64,000 nucleotides of DNA, taken from NCBI GenBank assembly GCA_000310025.1, contig FN649730.1, forward strand, positions 1,026,860 through 1,090,859. The letters run 5' to 3'. Made by a program: the position numbers and the translations under genes. Source of the stretch: Ectocarpus siliculosus (Eukaryota > Sar > Phaeophyceae > Ectocarpales > Ectocarpaceae). Below, one piece after another: positions 1 to 12,253 of this stretch. Every line of letters begins with the position of its first letter. The first letter of the stretch is position 1. The notes beneath the pieces were generated by a model. That model was given only the letters and a program-made list of their open reading frames with translations, was not told the origin of the DNA and did not search any database.

Positions 1-277
1 ACGCCCCTGAAAGAGTAGTTGTCTGGCAAACAACTACCACCTAAAGTAGTTATACAGGGTGTGAAGCTTTGTTGTACTTTTCTCAATGTATTGGTGTTGT
101 TTGTAGCTGTCGTGGGGTGCGAGTGAAGCATTCACGCTCTGCGTGAGCTTTCTCCGTGTGATAAAAAGGAGTAACGAGAAATGGGGGGGGGGGATACGTG
201 GGAAGGAAATATAATGAGGAAAGAGAGTTGAATGGGAGAGAGGAGAGCAAGTAGGGAGGTACCATCCTTCCTGATGC

Positions 278-484
278 TATGTAGCGAGGCAGGTCACGCA
301 ACTTAGATGATGGGTTAATTTAATTTGTGCCCGAAAGACAGCTGCTGCAGGGAGGCAGGCTACGCTACTCTGGTGATGGACTGATTTAAATAGAACCCGC
401 AAACGATATGCTACAGGGCGGCGGGCTTCAAGACTCCGGTGATGGACTGGTTGAACTCCTCCCCGAAAGGCTCAACGTCTGCAG
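278..484 (-). pseudogene. Decayed FNQPI-type leucine-rich-repeat fragment (three units)
   Basis: Three head-to-tail units of about 67 bp are visible, each beginning on the minus strand near CTGCAG and ending in GCCTGCCTC or GCCCGCCGC. The unit nearest 484 reads EEFNQSITGVLKPAAL. The others read LNQSITRVA-stop-PAS and LN-stop-PII-stop-VA-stop-PAS. This is the FNQPI-like repeat (about 23 residues, pattern LQxLSFGxxFNQPIxGVxWPxS) that I associate with large LRR families in brown algae and with FNIP repeats of amoebae; that link is from memory. All three units carry stops or shifts, so this looks like a relic rather than a working exon. No flanking LRR units are readable. Confidence 0.5.
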
Positions 485-3400
485 GCGTGTGTGACTGGCC
501 AGTCCCGAGCTGATGACTAAAAACGAAGAAAATTCGAGCTAATTTCGACATTTTGAAGCCAGTTTGTTTCACTGCAGCGCCTTTTGTAGTCTCTACTGCA
601 GTACTCACATTGTTTTCGGCCCTGGAAATTTTTACGCGTGTGTGCCACGGTTGCACCTGCCCATCAGCGAAGGAAACACGAGCGAAATCGGTGCCCGTGT
701 CGCCCTAGAAGCACCAGACGTCTGGCTACATATGACGTACAATACCACCACCCCTTCACCACGAACTCCCGCCCACGCTTCTCGCAAATGGTGCGATGAC
801 CGTGAAATGTGCCCTGTTCGTACCCCCGCCCCCTTTCCCTACCATTGGCGACTTTTTGAGCCGAATCCGAACAGGTGTCTACGAGAGAGGCGGACGTCCG
901 ATGAGATGATGACGGGTCTGTAGTCCACCAATATGAAAATGAACACCAAACCGTACACACTTTCGCATGGATCGCAGCCAATCAGCAACCGTGCACGTAT
1001 CGTACAGAGTCGTGCCATAGTATTTCTAAGTGGTTCGGATGGATGGTGTACGTTTCAAGTTTTTAGGAAACTTTCAGATCGATTCATACACAAGGTGGTT
1101 GGGGACTGCAACAAGATTTGTGCGACGCAATAGAACACGCTTCGTAGCGGCACTTTCGCCGGACGCACGATCAATGCACGCGTTGTGCCTTCACACTTCA
1201 AATGCGCACAATTACCTGAGCACAGCTCACACAACACGCAATGTGCTCCGCCCCCCATGACTTTCTTTCAGTAGAGCTACCAAAACACAGGAAGGCATTT
1301 TTTCAAGGGCCAGCATCGGAACAAATGGGACGGGAATCCCAACTACCATGGGATGAGATGGAAATGGGATGGAAATCCCACAGTGGGCTACACGCTTCCC
1401 ATCCCCCCAAAATCCCATCGCAAATTCCTACCCACTACTCCCACATAACCGATATGGCACCGCTCCCATCCCACCATCAGCGCAGCTATTCCCATCCAAA
1501 TTTCACGGTAAAAGTAGCCACTCCCGTACCATTGTGCGAGGCTTCCCATATGTCAGTTGGTTCCCCATTTTTCGATTTTCTTCCAAGTAGAATGTCCCGC
1601 AGCGCCCGGGCCACTGGGCCAACACCCACGCACTCGTTCTTTTTTAAAAGAAGCCTGTAGCCAGCCCACAATGATGGTTCCAGTCGGGACGCGGGTGTTG
1701 TTTCGGAACAGCAGTGTCTGTCGTGCATGCGTGTAGAAAAGAAATATATATTGGGGTATTTGTGTGTTGGTTGACAAGTAATCTGAAAGAAAGAAAAGAA
1801 GAAGAAAAAAGCGTGGTATATTTATTTTTTTGCCGCAGGCAGCAGGGCACACACGCGCACACACAGCAGCAAACAAACTGTAAATTATGTCGGACCCTAC
1901 AGGCCACGGCAACTGTCAGCCTTTGTCACAAACAACCGATGCACAGCCCCCGGATACATCATTCAAGGTGAAGGGTGTGTTGCCTACAGCCGATCGGTGC
2001 TGGAACAAAGAGAAAGAAGCAGTCATCTTCGATTTGGAAGCATGTCGTAGAGGGGACGGCAAAAACGTCATGTTTGGTGGGGGCGTCTTCGTCAATGGCC
2101 GGAGTGTAGGGGTGACTCAGTTCCCATCATGCTTTACGAGTGAGACCACAAGGCCTCTCCACTTGTCTCCACGAGGGCACACAGTGCCCACGTATATACC
2201 CATCCGTACACATGACCATCCACGTGATCCCCAAAGACCCCACCGACAATATCTCGTGCCTAGTACCACCTAACAGCCCCCCTACTCGAAGCTAGATACG
2301 ATCGTGGGGATTGTTGGCGATTCCCCATGAAAAAACGTTGGCAACATACTCAAAACCTGAAACCTGAACTTTTGATACAATCAATCCAAACGATTTCCCG
2401 AGAAAATGCGTTATACGAAATCATTTGACTTCCCAAAAAACTACATGGTCAGATATCGATTGAATCGTCAGATAAAAGCAAGTCTCTTTCCCTTCAAATA
2501 TAAATCAACAATTTAACCCCTCTCGAGATATATTAATGCTATCTCAGCGAACTTAACAGATTCACGATATTCCTCGAGCCGCTAAAATCCAAGAATCATC
2601 CTCAGAAAATACCTCTTATATAAGGAGTTTTGAAAACCTCCGAGACAATGGCACGATTGCCGAATCATACAAAACACTTGAAAGCACTATGGCACACCTT
2701 TGCAAAATTGTACGATTAATGCCGATACGCTGATTGGTCAAAATCATGCCAAAAAATTGTACAATTGACCGTACGATTTCTGATTTGTCGAATTACTACA
2801 GTCCAGTGAGCATCTCTCGCGTAGTTGGCCACCTGCGTCGTTTTTGCTCGAAGGGGTGCAGAGGATAGGCCAAGGGGGTTGTGGGAGGGGGATGGGGCAC
2901 GTTTAACGACGATTATCATGCAAGGGGGGGGGGCTCAGGTGATGAAACGAGAGAAAGGACGCGCGCCATGTGTCAGTGCGTGTAATAAATGAGGCAAGCC
3001 AAGAAGGTTGAAAAAATGAAACAAACAGCTCCGAGCGCTGCATACACACCGTAGAGACGCGGCCGTGTCGTTTGTGCTGTGGGCACGACGCCGTGCTGGC
3101 TTGTTTTTCATTTTCTTGGGATCCTGAAATGCGCTCAAGCTAACCAACTTCGTGGCTGAGAGAGACGCCGCCGTCGTGAAACCAAAACACACAAAGCACA
3201 GCCAGGCAAACGGGGTCTCCAGTAAAAGGAGTCGTGTGTATGCTTCTCCTCACCTGACTATACTCGAATGAACTGACTCGCGCGAAATTATGTGGGTGGG
3301 TGAATAAGAGGGCACGCTGCGTGACTCGGACTCAACAAGTTCAGAAAAAGCAAGTGACGTTTCGGGCGGGCCAGTGTTATTGCACACACGAAAAAGCAGC

Positions 3401-3516
3401 GCCCGCGTTCTCAGCACCGAATTAAAAATCTATCCAACGAGTAAATAGTAGAATCCACATGTCTAATCCACGCCCAAAGAAACAACGACTACTCTCGTGT
3501 AAGGTTGAAAGATGTC
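485..3516. other. Intergenic stretch with no recognised gene
   Basis: No open frame here matches a family I recognise. The longest plausible frame with a real ATG is 1887-2273 (+), 128 codons of low-complexity, basic, His/Pro-rich sequence with no domain; I do not call it a gene. The stretch 2300-2720 is AT-rich and stop-rich in all frames. No RNA gene was seen. Confidence 0.5.
1325..1500. repeat. Degenerate GGGA/TCCC-rich repeat
   Basis: The sequence switches from a run of GGGAT/GGGAA words (1325-1375) to a run of CCCAT/TCCCA words (1378-1500). This gives an imperfect self-complementary block built from short ATGGGA/TCCCAT units. It has no coding sense and looks like an expanded simple repeat folded on itself. 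Confidence 0.45.
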
Positions 3517-4398
3517 TGTAGACACGCCTGAAGTCAGGCAGGGCCTAGGACCAGTATCCTCCCTCCGTGGCCTCGGGGGGCTGGTCAATTCACCTCCTTG
3601 GTGATGGTAAACACAGTGTATTATTATTGCACACGAGTCTCGTCTCTCTCTCTCTCCATCTATCTCTCTCCTGCCAACATGCCAACCAGGCAGATAGAAA
3701 CCCCAATCTACCATATCTTTGACATGCATACATATCCAACGGCAGCTTCCCACCGTGAACTACTGCTACCCAGGTGCGCTGCGTCCACAATGCCCGCAAA
3801 GCTTATTACTACCGGAGTAGACACTTATCAACTTGAACTCAAACAGCAGTAGGCCCTGGTTGTACTCAAGAAGAAAACGACAGCGGTGTTTGTGAATGAT
3901 AAACACCCGTACACGGCGATATCATGCCTGATTAAATCATGCCACACCAATTCGTCAGTCAGCGCAAGTGTTCAACCTCCCATGCAAAACGTAGAATGCC
4001 CCCATTCAACAGTGAAGGACCTCGACGCTTCAAACGACAAACACGCACGTGTCGGACGACCACACAAGATTGGCTAAGTCCGGTAGACACGCGTACAGAG
4101 AAACTTACGCAATGGATGGATAACCAACACACCGCAAACAACGCCAAATGGGCAAAGTTGCCACACGCAAGGAAAATGATGAAAAAAAAAATTCAACAAC
4201 CCAGAGGCAACGCTGAAAACTGTTACAAGGCGCTTCGAGGGTTGAGTTGAAATATCTCGAAATTCCAAACATACATGGCGAAACGATCGGCATGATCGCT
4301 GAACAGCCCAATGTCTCGAATTAGACAGACGTACGTAGCTCGCGAAGAAATGCCACCAACACGCTGTCATAAGGCGGCCTCCACGCAGTTTAATCACA
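3517..4398 (+). repeat. Dispersed repeat, left arm of 6-kb fold-back (copy A)
   Basis: This copy starts TGTAGACACGCCTGA, which contains the short palindrome GCCTGA-AG-TCAGGC. The first ~273 bp end in GTCCACA (3783-3789), so this part has TG...CA ends like a small LTR. It matches the reverse complement of 8360-8630 almost base for base. The whole ~880 bp also matches the reverse complement of 8635-9570 with more divergence and indels; shared stretches include the block around 3965-4015 (CCTCCCATGCAAA...GTAGAATGCCCCC). A CT-rich microsatellite lies at about 3640-3672. No coding capacity is evident. Confidence 0.75.
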
Positions 4399-4476
4399 TG
4401 TAAAAGACAGGCACGCCACAACATAAATGCACGGCAAGCTGAAGAATGTACAGAAACAGTCAGCGAAAAAATGCTA

Positions 4477-7400
4477 TCAATGCTCGACAAGATAGCCCTC
4501 ACTCAACTCAAACAAATAATCACAGGGCAACTGAGCCCGAACCTTTTTCGGCAGACCCAGCCGCCGCAGCTCGGATTTGACGAACTGCGGCGCGGCATCC
4601 CACACTTTGGACAACTCTTCCCAAGTGTTCTCTTCCTTGTCGAATCCGACCCACTCTACTTCCACGTCGAACCCAGGGCCATCTTCCGCCACCGACATGT
4701 CCACGATCGCCGCCATCTCGAACTCCTCCTGCGTGAAAGCATGCTGAAAGACCTCCTTCAACTCGGCCGTGATTTCGAGAGCGGCATCGGCGTAGAACCG
4801 CAAACGCGCGACATGGACGTCCCGAACTTCCCCCGACACGATGTTCTGGACTCCGTACACATGCAGTCTCTCGGTGGCGAAAATCCTCCACGGCCCCGAC
4901 CAGGTCATGAGAAGTTTCGGTGTCGAACCACGCCGGCGAACACGCGCCACCAACACGTAGTCCCCCACCACGAAGTCAGGCAGGCTCCCAACTCGCGCAG
5001 ACGCCCGGTGCTTACTCCGACTCGCCTGCACCTTGTCGAGAACTTCCTTGTGCAGGTGACGTTGGGCCTCGACGACGTGCTGCACCTTCAGCCGCAAAGA
5101 CTTCTCATCCAGGACGTCTACCTTCCATTCGGCGCCTGTGGACGACTCCAAAGTGGAAAACGCGGTGCGTGGCGCTCTACCAAACATGACGTGGTACGGC
5201 GTCGAGCCGTATCGTTCGCGGAAAGCGGTGTTCAACGGCTATTGCACAGCTGGTACCAGATCAACCCAGTCACAAGTACTCCTCCGCTTTTCCTGAATCA
5301 TGGCCTTGAGCGTACGAACCACCTCGCGCATCATGCGCTCGCACGTACCGTTAGACCAGGGAGAGTTGGCGACTGAAAATTTCCGGTCAACACCGAGTGC
5401 AGTCTCAAGGGCAGCCATCAGGTGATTTTTGAAATGGGAAGCGGTATCACTTACCCAAACCTCCGGCACACCCAAGATCTTACACCACATCAGGAGATGT
5501 TGCGCAGTCAGGCGGGCAGTGCATGCCCCGGTGGGCTCCAGCCAAACCCAGTTGGACATGTCGTCCATCATGACCAAAATGTACTTGAACCCTTCCTCCT
5601 CGTCCAAGCCATCATCCCCCAGCGGGCCACTCGCTCCCACGTAGAGGTAGTCAAAATGAACAACTTCACCAGGACGGGTGCTGTGGACGGTCTCCCCAAG
5701 CGGGCAAGGCACCTTTTCTCCAGCCTTAGAGTCCATGCAATGCAGGCACTGCTTGACGAAATCGGTGACATGCTCTTCCATCCGAAACCAGCAACAGTAC
5801 TCGGATAGGCGCTGCAAGGTGGCGACGGCGCCACGATGCCCGGCTTCTTTCATGTGTGCACAGACCATCAGTCGCACCTGCAACGCACTCGCCTGATCTG
5901 GAATCCAAAGCACGTCTCGCCCGTTCATGCCCACGCGAAACAATTCCTCGTCATCCAGAGTCGCCGTCCCCACCGCCGTTGAAAATGACGTGGCAGGCCC
6001 GGCAAGCGCGCCGAGTTACTCCCGGCCGCTTGTTGTGCATCACATACTACTTGCTTCGACGGCATGGCGGCATCAGGTTCGCTGGGGACGTAAACCGGCA
6101 GCGCGAACACTCACCGACGGCACAGAGACCCACCGCGACAGAAGGCCCCCCCAGCAATTGCGCTCACCCGAAATGTGCCTGATGGTGTAATCGTACTGGC
6201 CCAAGACAGCTTTCCACTGGTCCAGGCGCTGAGCCGTGGTTTTCGCTACGGGAGACACGCAGGCCTCCGGGTCGAAGATGTACGCGAGATTACGGTGGTC
6301 GGTGGAAATGTGCACGCCATCCCAAAGCAAATACTCCAACCGCTTGAACGTACTCACACTCGCGTACCCTTCCTTGTCCACCGTGGCCCACCGCTGCTGC
6401 GCGCCCTTGAAAGTGCCGCTCAGAAACCCCATCGATTCATGACCCATATCCTCCACAGGAACGCCACGATCCAGCTGGTGTTGGGGCACTTGCGTGAGAA
6501 AGCTCCCCCAATGCTCATCGGATGCATCGGGAAACATAAGGACGGCGCAACCTGGGCGAGGGTGAGACAGAGCGACGGCACGGGCAACAAGGTCTTGCGC
6601 GGCAGTCCACGCTTCAACGAACGCGGGCGTCCACGCATCCTCAGCGATCGCACGATTCTCGGCCACGCGCTTCGTCCGGCTCTTGGCACCAACCAAATGC
6701 TGCTCCAGAAACACGCGAAGCGGCCACACAACCTCCGCCATCCGCGGCAGAGACGTGCGCAGCCAGTTTACCGCCTGCAGGAACTGCATCAGCTGGCCAG
6801 TCGTCTCAGGACGCCGCATTGTAGCCAACCCGCTAAGCCGCTCGGGATCGTGCTCGACCTGACCCTCCGAGTACACCTTCCCGCACCAAGTGATGCTGGT
6901 CTCAAAGAATGTGCACTTGTGGGCGGCCACGTAAAGACCAGCCCCCTCCAGACGATCCAGAATCAAGTCGATGGTGTCAAGCAAGTCGTCTTCATCCATC
7001 CCCCAATACACGAAATCGTCTACCCAGACGAAGCAATTCAGCCCGTCCAAGATGCGCGTAAGGGTGGCCTGGAATTACGACGTGGCGTTCAAAATACCTT
7101 GCGGTACCCTCTTGGGCGTGTAGAGGCCGCCCGGCGTAGCAATCGTGAAAATTTCCCGCGCCTCCGGAGCCAACGGGCACTGCCAATACCCTTGCAAGAG
7201 GTCCAAGCTCCCGTCCAAGCTCCCATAGAACTTGGCCGCACTGAGCTGAGCCATACTGGCTTCAGGGTTCGGCATCACACCAGGCACCTTCTCTACTTGC
7301 TTGTTTGCCGCACGAAAGTCACTCACCAGCCGGGTATCCCCCTTTCTTCGGAGTCGCCATCGCGGCGCTGGCCCACACGGCCTGCATGTTGAGGAACACC

Positions 7401-8359
7401 AACCCCAACGCGACCAGCGACGCCCTGCACCCCGCCAGCCACGCGGTGTTGATCGGGTTGTACACCCGAGGTCGTGCTTTGACCGGTCGCGCTCCGGGCT
7501 TAAGGGTGACCCGTAGAGGCTCGACGTTCGCGGGAGGGTCACCATGGCGTAAACCACGGCGGAACGCATTCCAGCGCTTGCTGATGATGCCTCGCAGACG
7601 CCCTACATGCGGTTCCTCCAAGCCAGCGGCAGCAGCGGAAGAGACAGCGCTGTCCAACGATGCAGACCGCGCCGATGCCTCCTCCTCCGGGCCCATGTCC
7701 ATATCGGGGCCTCGCTCCACCAAACGCTCGACCGCGGGATCGGCTCGACCTGCTCCGGACCCTCGCGCTGCTGCAGTGCATCGACAGCCAGCGTAACTCG
7801 GCGGCATTGTTTGTACGCCGTGGTCTCAACACCCGCGACGCTAGCGCGCGAACGCGCACAGGCCCTCAAGCTCTCGTACACATCGATACCCAACGCCTTT
7901 AGGGTCGGGTTGCCAAGAATGACCACCTCATCATTGCCAGGCATGACCGCAAACGAGAGCGGGTCCACCGACACCAGCCCCAGCTGGTGCGCAAAGCGAT
8001 CCGCACGGGGCATGTTTTCTGTGTTGACCGCAAGCACGCGGCCGTCCGCGACTTTCAGCTTCCCCGGGTTTTGCATGCCCCCCACGACCTGCACATCAGG
8101 AAAAGCAGCTTGCAGCCTACTCGCGATACCGGCTGACATGGTGGTGAGCCCTGATCCAGAATCCAGAATCGCAACGGCGTCTATGGCAGTCATATCGGCA
8201 GCACCAGGCACCGACAAGCTCACTTGGCACCATTTTTCCTCCGAATCAACCGCGATACCTTCAGAATCAAACCCAGACATACCTCCAGGCTGAACCCCAC
8301 GAAACGCCCGCACGAATGGCCCCTCAGGGCCTGGTGGCACCCCCACACCCTCACACGGC
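4477..8359 (-). pseudogene. Ty3/gypsy chromodomain retrotransposon pol (broken)
   Basis: Minus-strand pieces give, in order, an aspartic protease (AILDSGSG at about 8150), reverse transcriptase (7570-6850, with WVDDFVYWG near 7010 as the catalytic box), RNase H (FPDASDEHWG, STDHRN), an integrase with an H2C2-type zinc finger (about 5880-5730) and a catalytic core ending in SPWSNGTCERMMRE, and a C-terminal chromodomain (VEVEWVGFDKEENTWEE, about 4680-4610). PR-RT-RH-INT-CHD is the chromovirus order of Ty3/gypsy elements. It is dead: a TAA interrupts the RT near 7072, a TAG lies between integrase core and tail near 5237, and the frame shifts near 7340, 6105 and 5985. No gag is present upstream of the protease. 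It lies in the loop of a large inverted repeat rather than between two direct LTRs. Confidence 0.9.
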
Positions 8360-8630
8360 TGTGGACGCAGCGCACCTGGGTAGCAGTAGTTCACGGTGGG
8401 AAGCTGCCGTTGGATATGTATGCATGTCAAAGATATGGTAGATTGGGGTTTCTATCTGCCTGGTTGGCATGTTGGCAGGATAGAGATAGATGGAGAGAGA
8501 GAGACGAGACTCGTGTGCAATAATAATACACTGTGTTTACCATCACCAAGGAGGTGAATTGACCAGCCCCCCGAGGCCACGGAGGGAGGATACTGGTCCT
8601 AGGCCCTGCCTGACTTCAGGCGTGTCTACA
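8360..8630 (-). repeat. LTR-like repeat (copy B), next to the pol relic
   Basis: This is a 271-bp near-identical inverted copy of 3517-3789. On the minus strand it starts TGTAGACACG and ends GTCCACA, and the protease-coding end of the pol relic follows directly. That position fits a 5' LTR of the minus-strand element, but no matching copy in the same orientation is found at the other end. The copy there (3517) is inverted. Confidence 0.7.
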
Positions 8631-8634
8631 ACGG

Positions 8635-9570
8635 TGATGAATTGAACTCCGTGGGCGCCGCCGTATGACATCGTGTCGGTGGAATCTATTCGCGAGCTGC
8701 GTACGTTTTGAATTTCGTAACAGTGGCTTGTTCGACGACCATGCCCATTGTTGTATCATGTTTGTTTGTCTTCGCGGGTTGCGTACGTTTTGAATTTCGT
8801 GACAATGGCTGCTTCGACGACCATGCCCATCGTTGCAATTATATTTATGCTTCCGAGGAATCGTTTTTCGCTTCACTCCTAGAAGCGCTCGTAACGGTTT
8901 TCAGCGTTGTTTTGGGGTTTTTTGTTCCCTTCATCGTTTTCCCTGCGTGTGGAAAACCTGCCCATTTCGTTTCAATGTGTAGGTCGTCTATCCACTGCGT
9001 AAGTTTTCTTCTTTTTGCGAGCGTGCGGCCTCAGCCAATAGTGTATGGTCGTCTGTCACTTGCGTGTTGTGGTCACTTTGCAGCGTCGCGTGCCGTTCAC
9101 TGTTGAATGGGGGCATTCTACGCTTTGCATGGGAGGTTGAACACTTGCACTGACAAACGAACTGGCGTGGTATTAGTCTGGCATAATATCGCTGTGTATG
9201 GGTGTTTATAATTCACGAGCACCGTTGTCGTTTTTCTTGGGGATAATCAGGTGCCCACTATCTGAGATCAAGCTGAGTATGGTCTACTCCGGTAGTAATA
9301 AGCTTTGGGGGCATTTTTAGACGCAGCAAACCTAGGTAGTAGCAGTCACGGTGGGAAGCCGCCCTTGAATATCTGCATGTCTAACATATATGGTAGATTG
9401 GGGTTTGGCATGTGGGCAGGAGAGAGAGATAGATGGAGAGAGATCAAGACTCGTGTGAAATAATGCACGTTTACAATTACCAAGGAGGTGGATCGAATGC
9501 ATAGCCCCCCGAGGTCACGGGGGGGGAGCATTCTGGTCCTGGGCCTTGCCTGATTTCAGGCGTGTCTACA
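8635..9570 (-). repeat. Dispersed repeat, right arm of 6-kb fold-back (copy C)
   Basis: This is a diverged ~0.93-kb copy of 3517-4398 in opposite orientation, again starting TGTAGACACG on the minus strand (9570). Inside it, 8696-8755 and 8779-8835 are two direct copies of a ~58-bp block (GCGTACGTTTTGAATTTCGT... CGACGACCATGCCCAT), so it carries an internal duplication absent from copy A. It abuts copy B head to tail. No coding potential. Confidence 0.7.
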
Positions 9571-12253
9571 CGGTGGTGGCGTCTGGTTCTCGATTACGCA
9601 AACCGCAAAAAGACGACATCGACAGCGCGACCAAAGAAAATTGCTCTGAGATATCTTTTTAGTACTGTCATGGACCGGAAGACCATATACCTTCAGGTGA
9701 TCCCGCAGGCACGGCCTGCCCCACGGCGTAAGGAGGGAAGCCAAGCCACCAAACCCGAGAGAGGTACAGAATATTTGTATTGTATCATTCCTCACTTTCT
9801 GGATGCCGGCCCTACACCTTTTGGTACAATTAATACAATTCTGGACGCACCAGCCGTTGTCATACAGAGGAAGGCCACACGTTGTATTCTGTAGATCGGG
9901 CTCTGCTTGGGGCTGGGAACTGTTTATTGTATTCTTTGTCCCATCTGAGGCCTTTGTTGACCTCCGAACATAATATTCTCCTCTCGTGTCTCCCCTTCTA
10001 CCCTCTCCATGGAGTCTTGGGGCACGGCCTCCCCCCGCGGAGGCCTGGGGGATCAGCTAAAGGCATATGACTCTGGTCCACGATTCTCCGCCTTCGCTCG
10101 GCGGTGCCTGCTTTGATTGACTCTTGGCGAGAAGGACTCTGCCACGATTTCCCTCGTCGACCATGAAGTCGACTTGTTCCTTACACAACAACTTATCGCT
10201 TGCCACAGTTTATTTAGAATGAGGGGTATTTAGTCCGGGAGACACAGAGGCCGCCCAGATGGGACGAAGGGGGGTGCCATCATCATCTTCAGGTGTTATG
10301 ATCCGAGCCCCCCGTAGAACACAGGTCCACGGACGAAATGAGTGTGCATTTGTTGTCGAATCTCAAACGCACAAACACCGTGTGAGTGAGTAAACACAAG
10401 GGCCATGTTCGCGTTTCGTTTGTGGTTGACGAGCGGGTTAGTTCCTCGTGTGGTTTGACCACATCACAATAGTAGTAACCTAGCAACTGGCAGGGTGAGG
10501 CCATTTGCAGCTCTGTGGAATCTCACACATTATTACTAAATAAACTCAATGTATGAATCGGGATTCGACTTTGCGTCAAGTCCTATTCCCACCCACTGCT
10601 GTGAACATGCAAAGTGCAAAGCCCAAGGCGCAGGATTGATTGATTATTTGAATTATTTTCATGCAAAAGATCTCCCTCCGGCGTGAGGCAAAGATAGCAT
10701 CGCGGCAGGGGGAGATGCAAGAACATGCAAAAAGCAAAAAGGAAAAGGATTACAGATAAGCATAATATCAACGCGGATGGATCGGATCGGTCGGTCGGTC
10801 GGGAGGATCCTTCTCTCTCTCCAGTTCCTAGTCAGCCAAGGTGACAACAACAAAGGGGGGGCCATCATCAGAAGAACCGATTGATCTTCCCAGGATTCCG
10901 GCCGATCACCAGGATGTGGTTTGGACGTGGGTGACCCCACCCGTCGACCAAGGATCTTGGGTCGTGCCCTGTTTTTTTTTACATTTTTGAAATTCCGCCG
11001 CAGGTGTGTTGACCAATCAGCGAATTGCGTGCCACAAATGTTTTTTGGATGCGTATTAGGGTTAATGCATTGCTGCGTACTTTCGTTTTTGATCTCCGCA
11101 CACTACGATATTTTGATTATTTCTGCGTGGTCTTTTACCACCGCCATGTGGAGAGTAATTGGGTCAAGCATGTTTTAAGTAGTATGGGACAGCACCGCAG
11201 CACAGCAGACCTGGATGGATGTATTAATATAGAAGTAGTTTGTTGCCTTTCGAGTGACTCGAAATGGGTGTCGCTCCTACTTGGGGTTCCTTTTCTTTCA
11301 GTGGGCCCATCCAACAACTCCGAGCATTCATTTTCCGTTTATTCGCGTGCAATCTGTCGAGGTCTGGTGCGTAACACCACTACACACGAGTACGTTTGGT
11401 TTGCTTCTCCGACCTTTGTCACAGCTCCACCAGCTTCACAGCTCCACTCACTCGTAGTGTCCGTCTTCATTGATGACACTCACCAGCACACAGCATGTTC
11501 ACAGCGGATGAAACTTGAGACATGAAAACGGGTGCGGTCTACTGTTGTTCTGACGATTTTGCGTGGCCAATCAGCCGTCCCATGTGCTGACACACGATTC
11601 AACATCAGAAACAGCTGTCACTGCTTTCGTTTTTTGTTATTTCTGGCGTGTTTTTACACTGTTCTTGAAATGGTGTTTCAATCTTCTTGTGTCGGACTGT
11701 TCAAACCGACAGGCCCAACAGCAAAAAAAATCTTGAGATTCTTGGGAAGGATTTACAAATCAGTACTTCGACATTTTATGCATGGTTCAGCCGCACCACT
11801 GCTGTGTTGAAGATTCAACGATTAGGCCGGAAAAATCTTTGGAGTAACCCAGGAACAATTTGAACGTTCGAGTCGAGGTTTGCGGGCGGTGCGTGTCGGC
11901 CTTGCGCATGTACCCTCGATCCCACGGCAGCTGGGTCGAATGGGAGAGAGAGACCTAGTCATTGACGCCGCGAAGAAGAAAAGTGAGGCGGAGTTTCCGG
12001 GTGCGTGCGCGCGCTGAAGGCCAAAAATTACTTACTATCTTGATCAAGAGGCTCCAAGTTCCTCCGCTTTTGCACGTGAACGCTCCGAAAGAAGTCATGG
12101 TAACAATACTTACCTCCACGCACAATCCGGAGCAAGAAGGGCGAAACGCTTATTCCCTCTTCTCCTAAACCGGATCAAACATGAAAATCGAAGCAACATC
12201 GTCAACTACTTTGGACATGCAGCACAAACGTCTCCCAAATTGTGGATCCATTC
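9571..12253. other. Intergenic stretch with no recognised gene
   Basis: No frame here resembles a known protein, and I could not chain exons. Short simple-sequence patches occur, such as a GGTC/GGAT run at 10775-10805. The octamer ACTGCTGT occurs near 10594 and 11798. The right part presumably contains the 3' UTR of the minus-strand IFT70 gene that ends at 12254. Confidence 0.5.

Noticed and set aside
1887-2273. 128-codon plus-strand gene
   Set aside because: It has an ATG, but the composition is irregular and there is no domain, splice context or recognisable relative.
4471-5376. 301-codon plus-strand frame (and a 405-codon one at 6175-7392)
   Set aside because: They lie exactly antisense to the integrase and RT/RNase H regions of the minus-strand Ty3/gypsy relic and have no domain of their own.
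3517-8630. Complete LTR retrotransposon with paired direct LTRs
   Set aside because: The two near-identical 272-bp units are in opposite orientation and gag is absent, so the standard architecture is not met.
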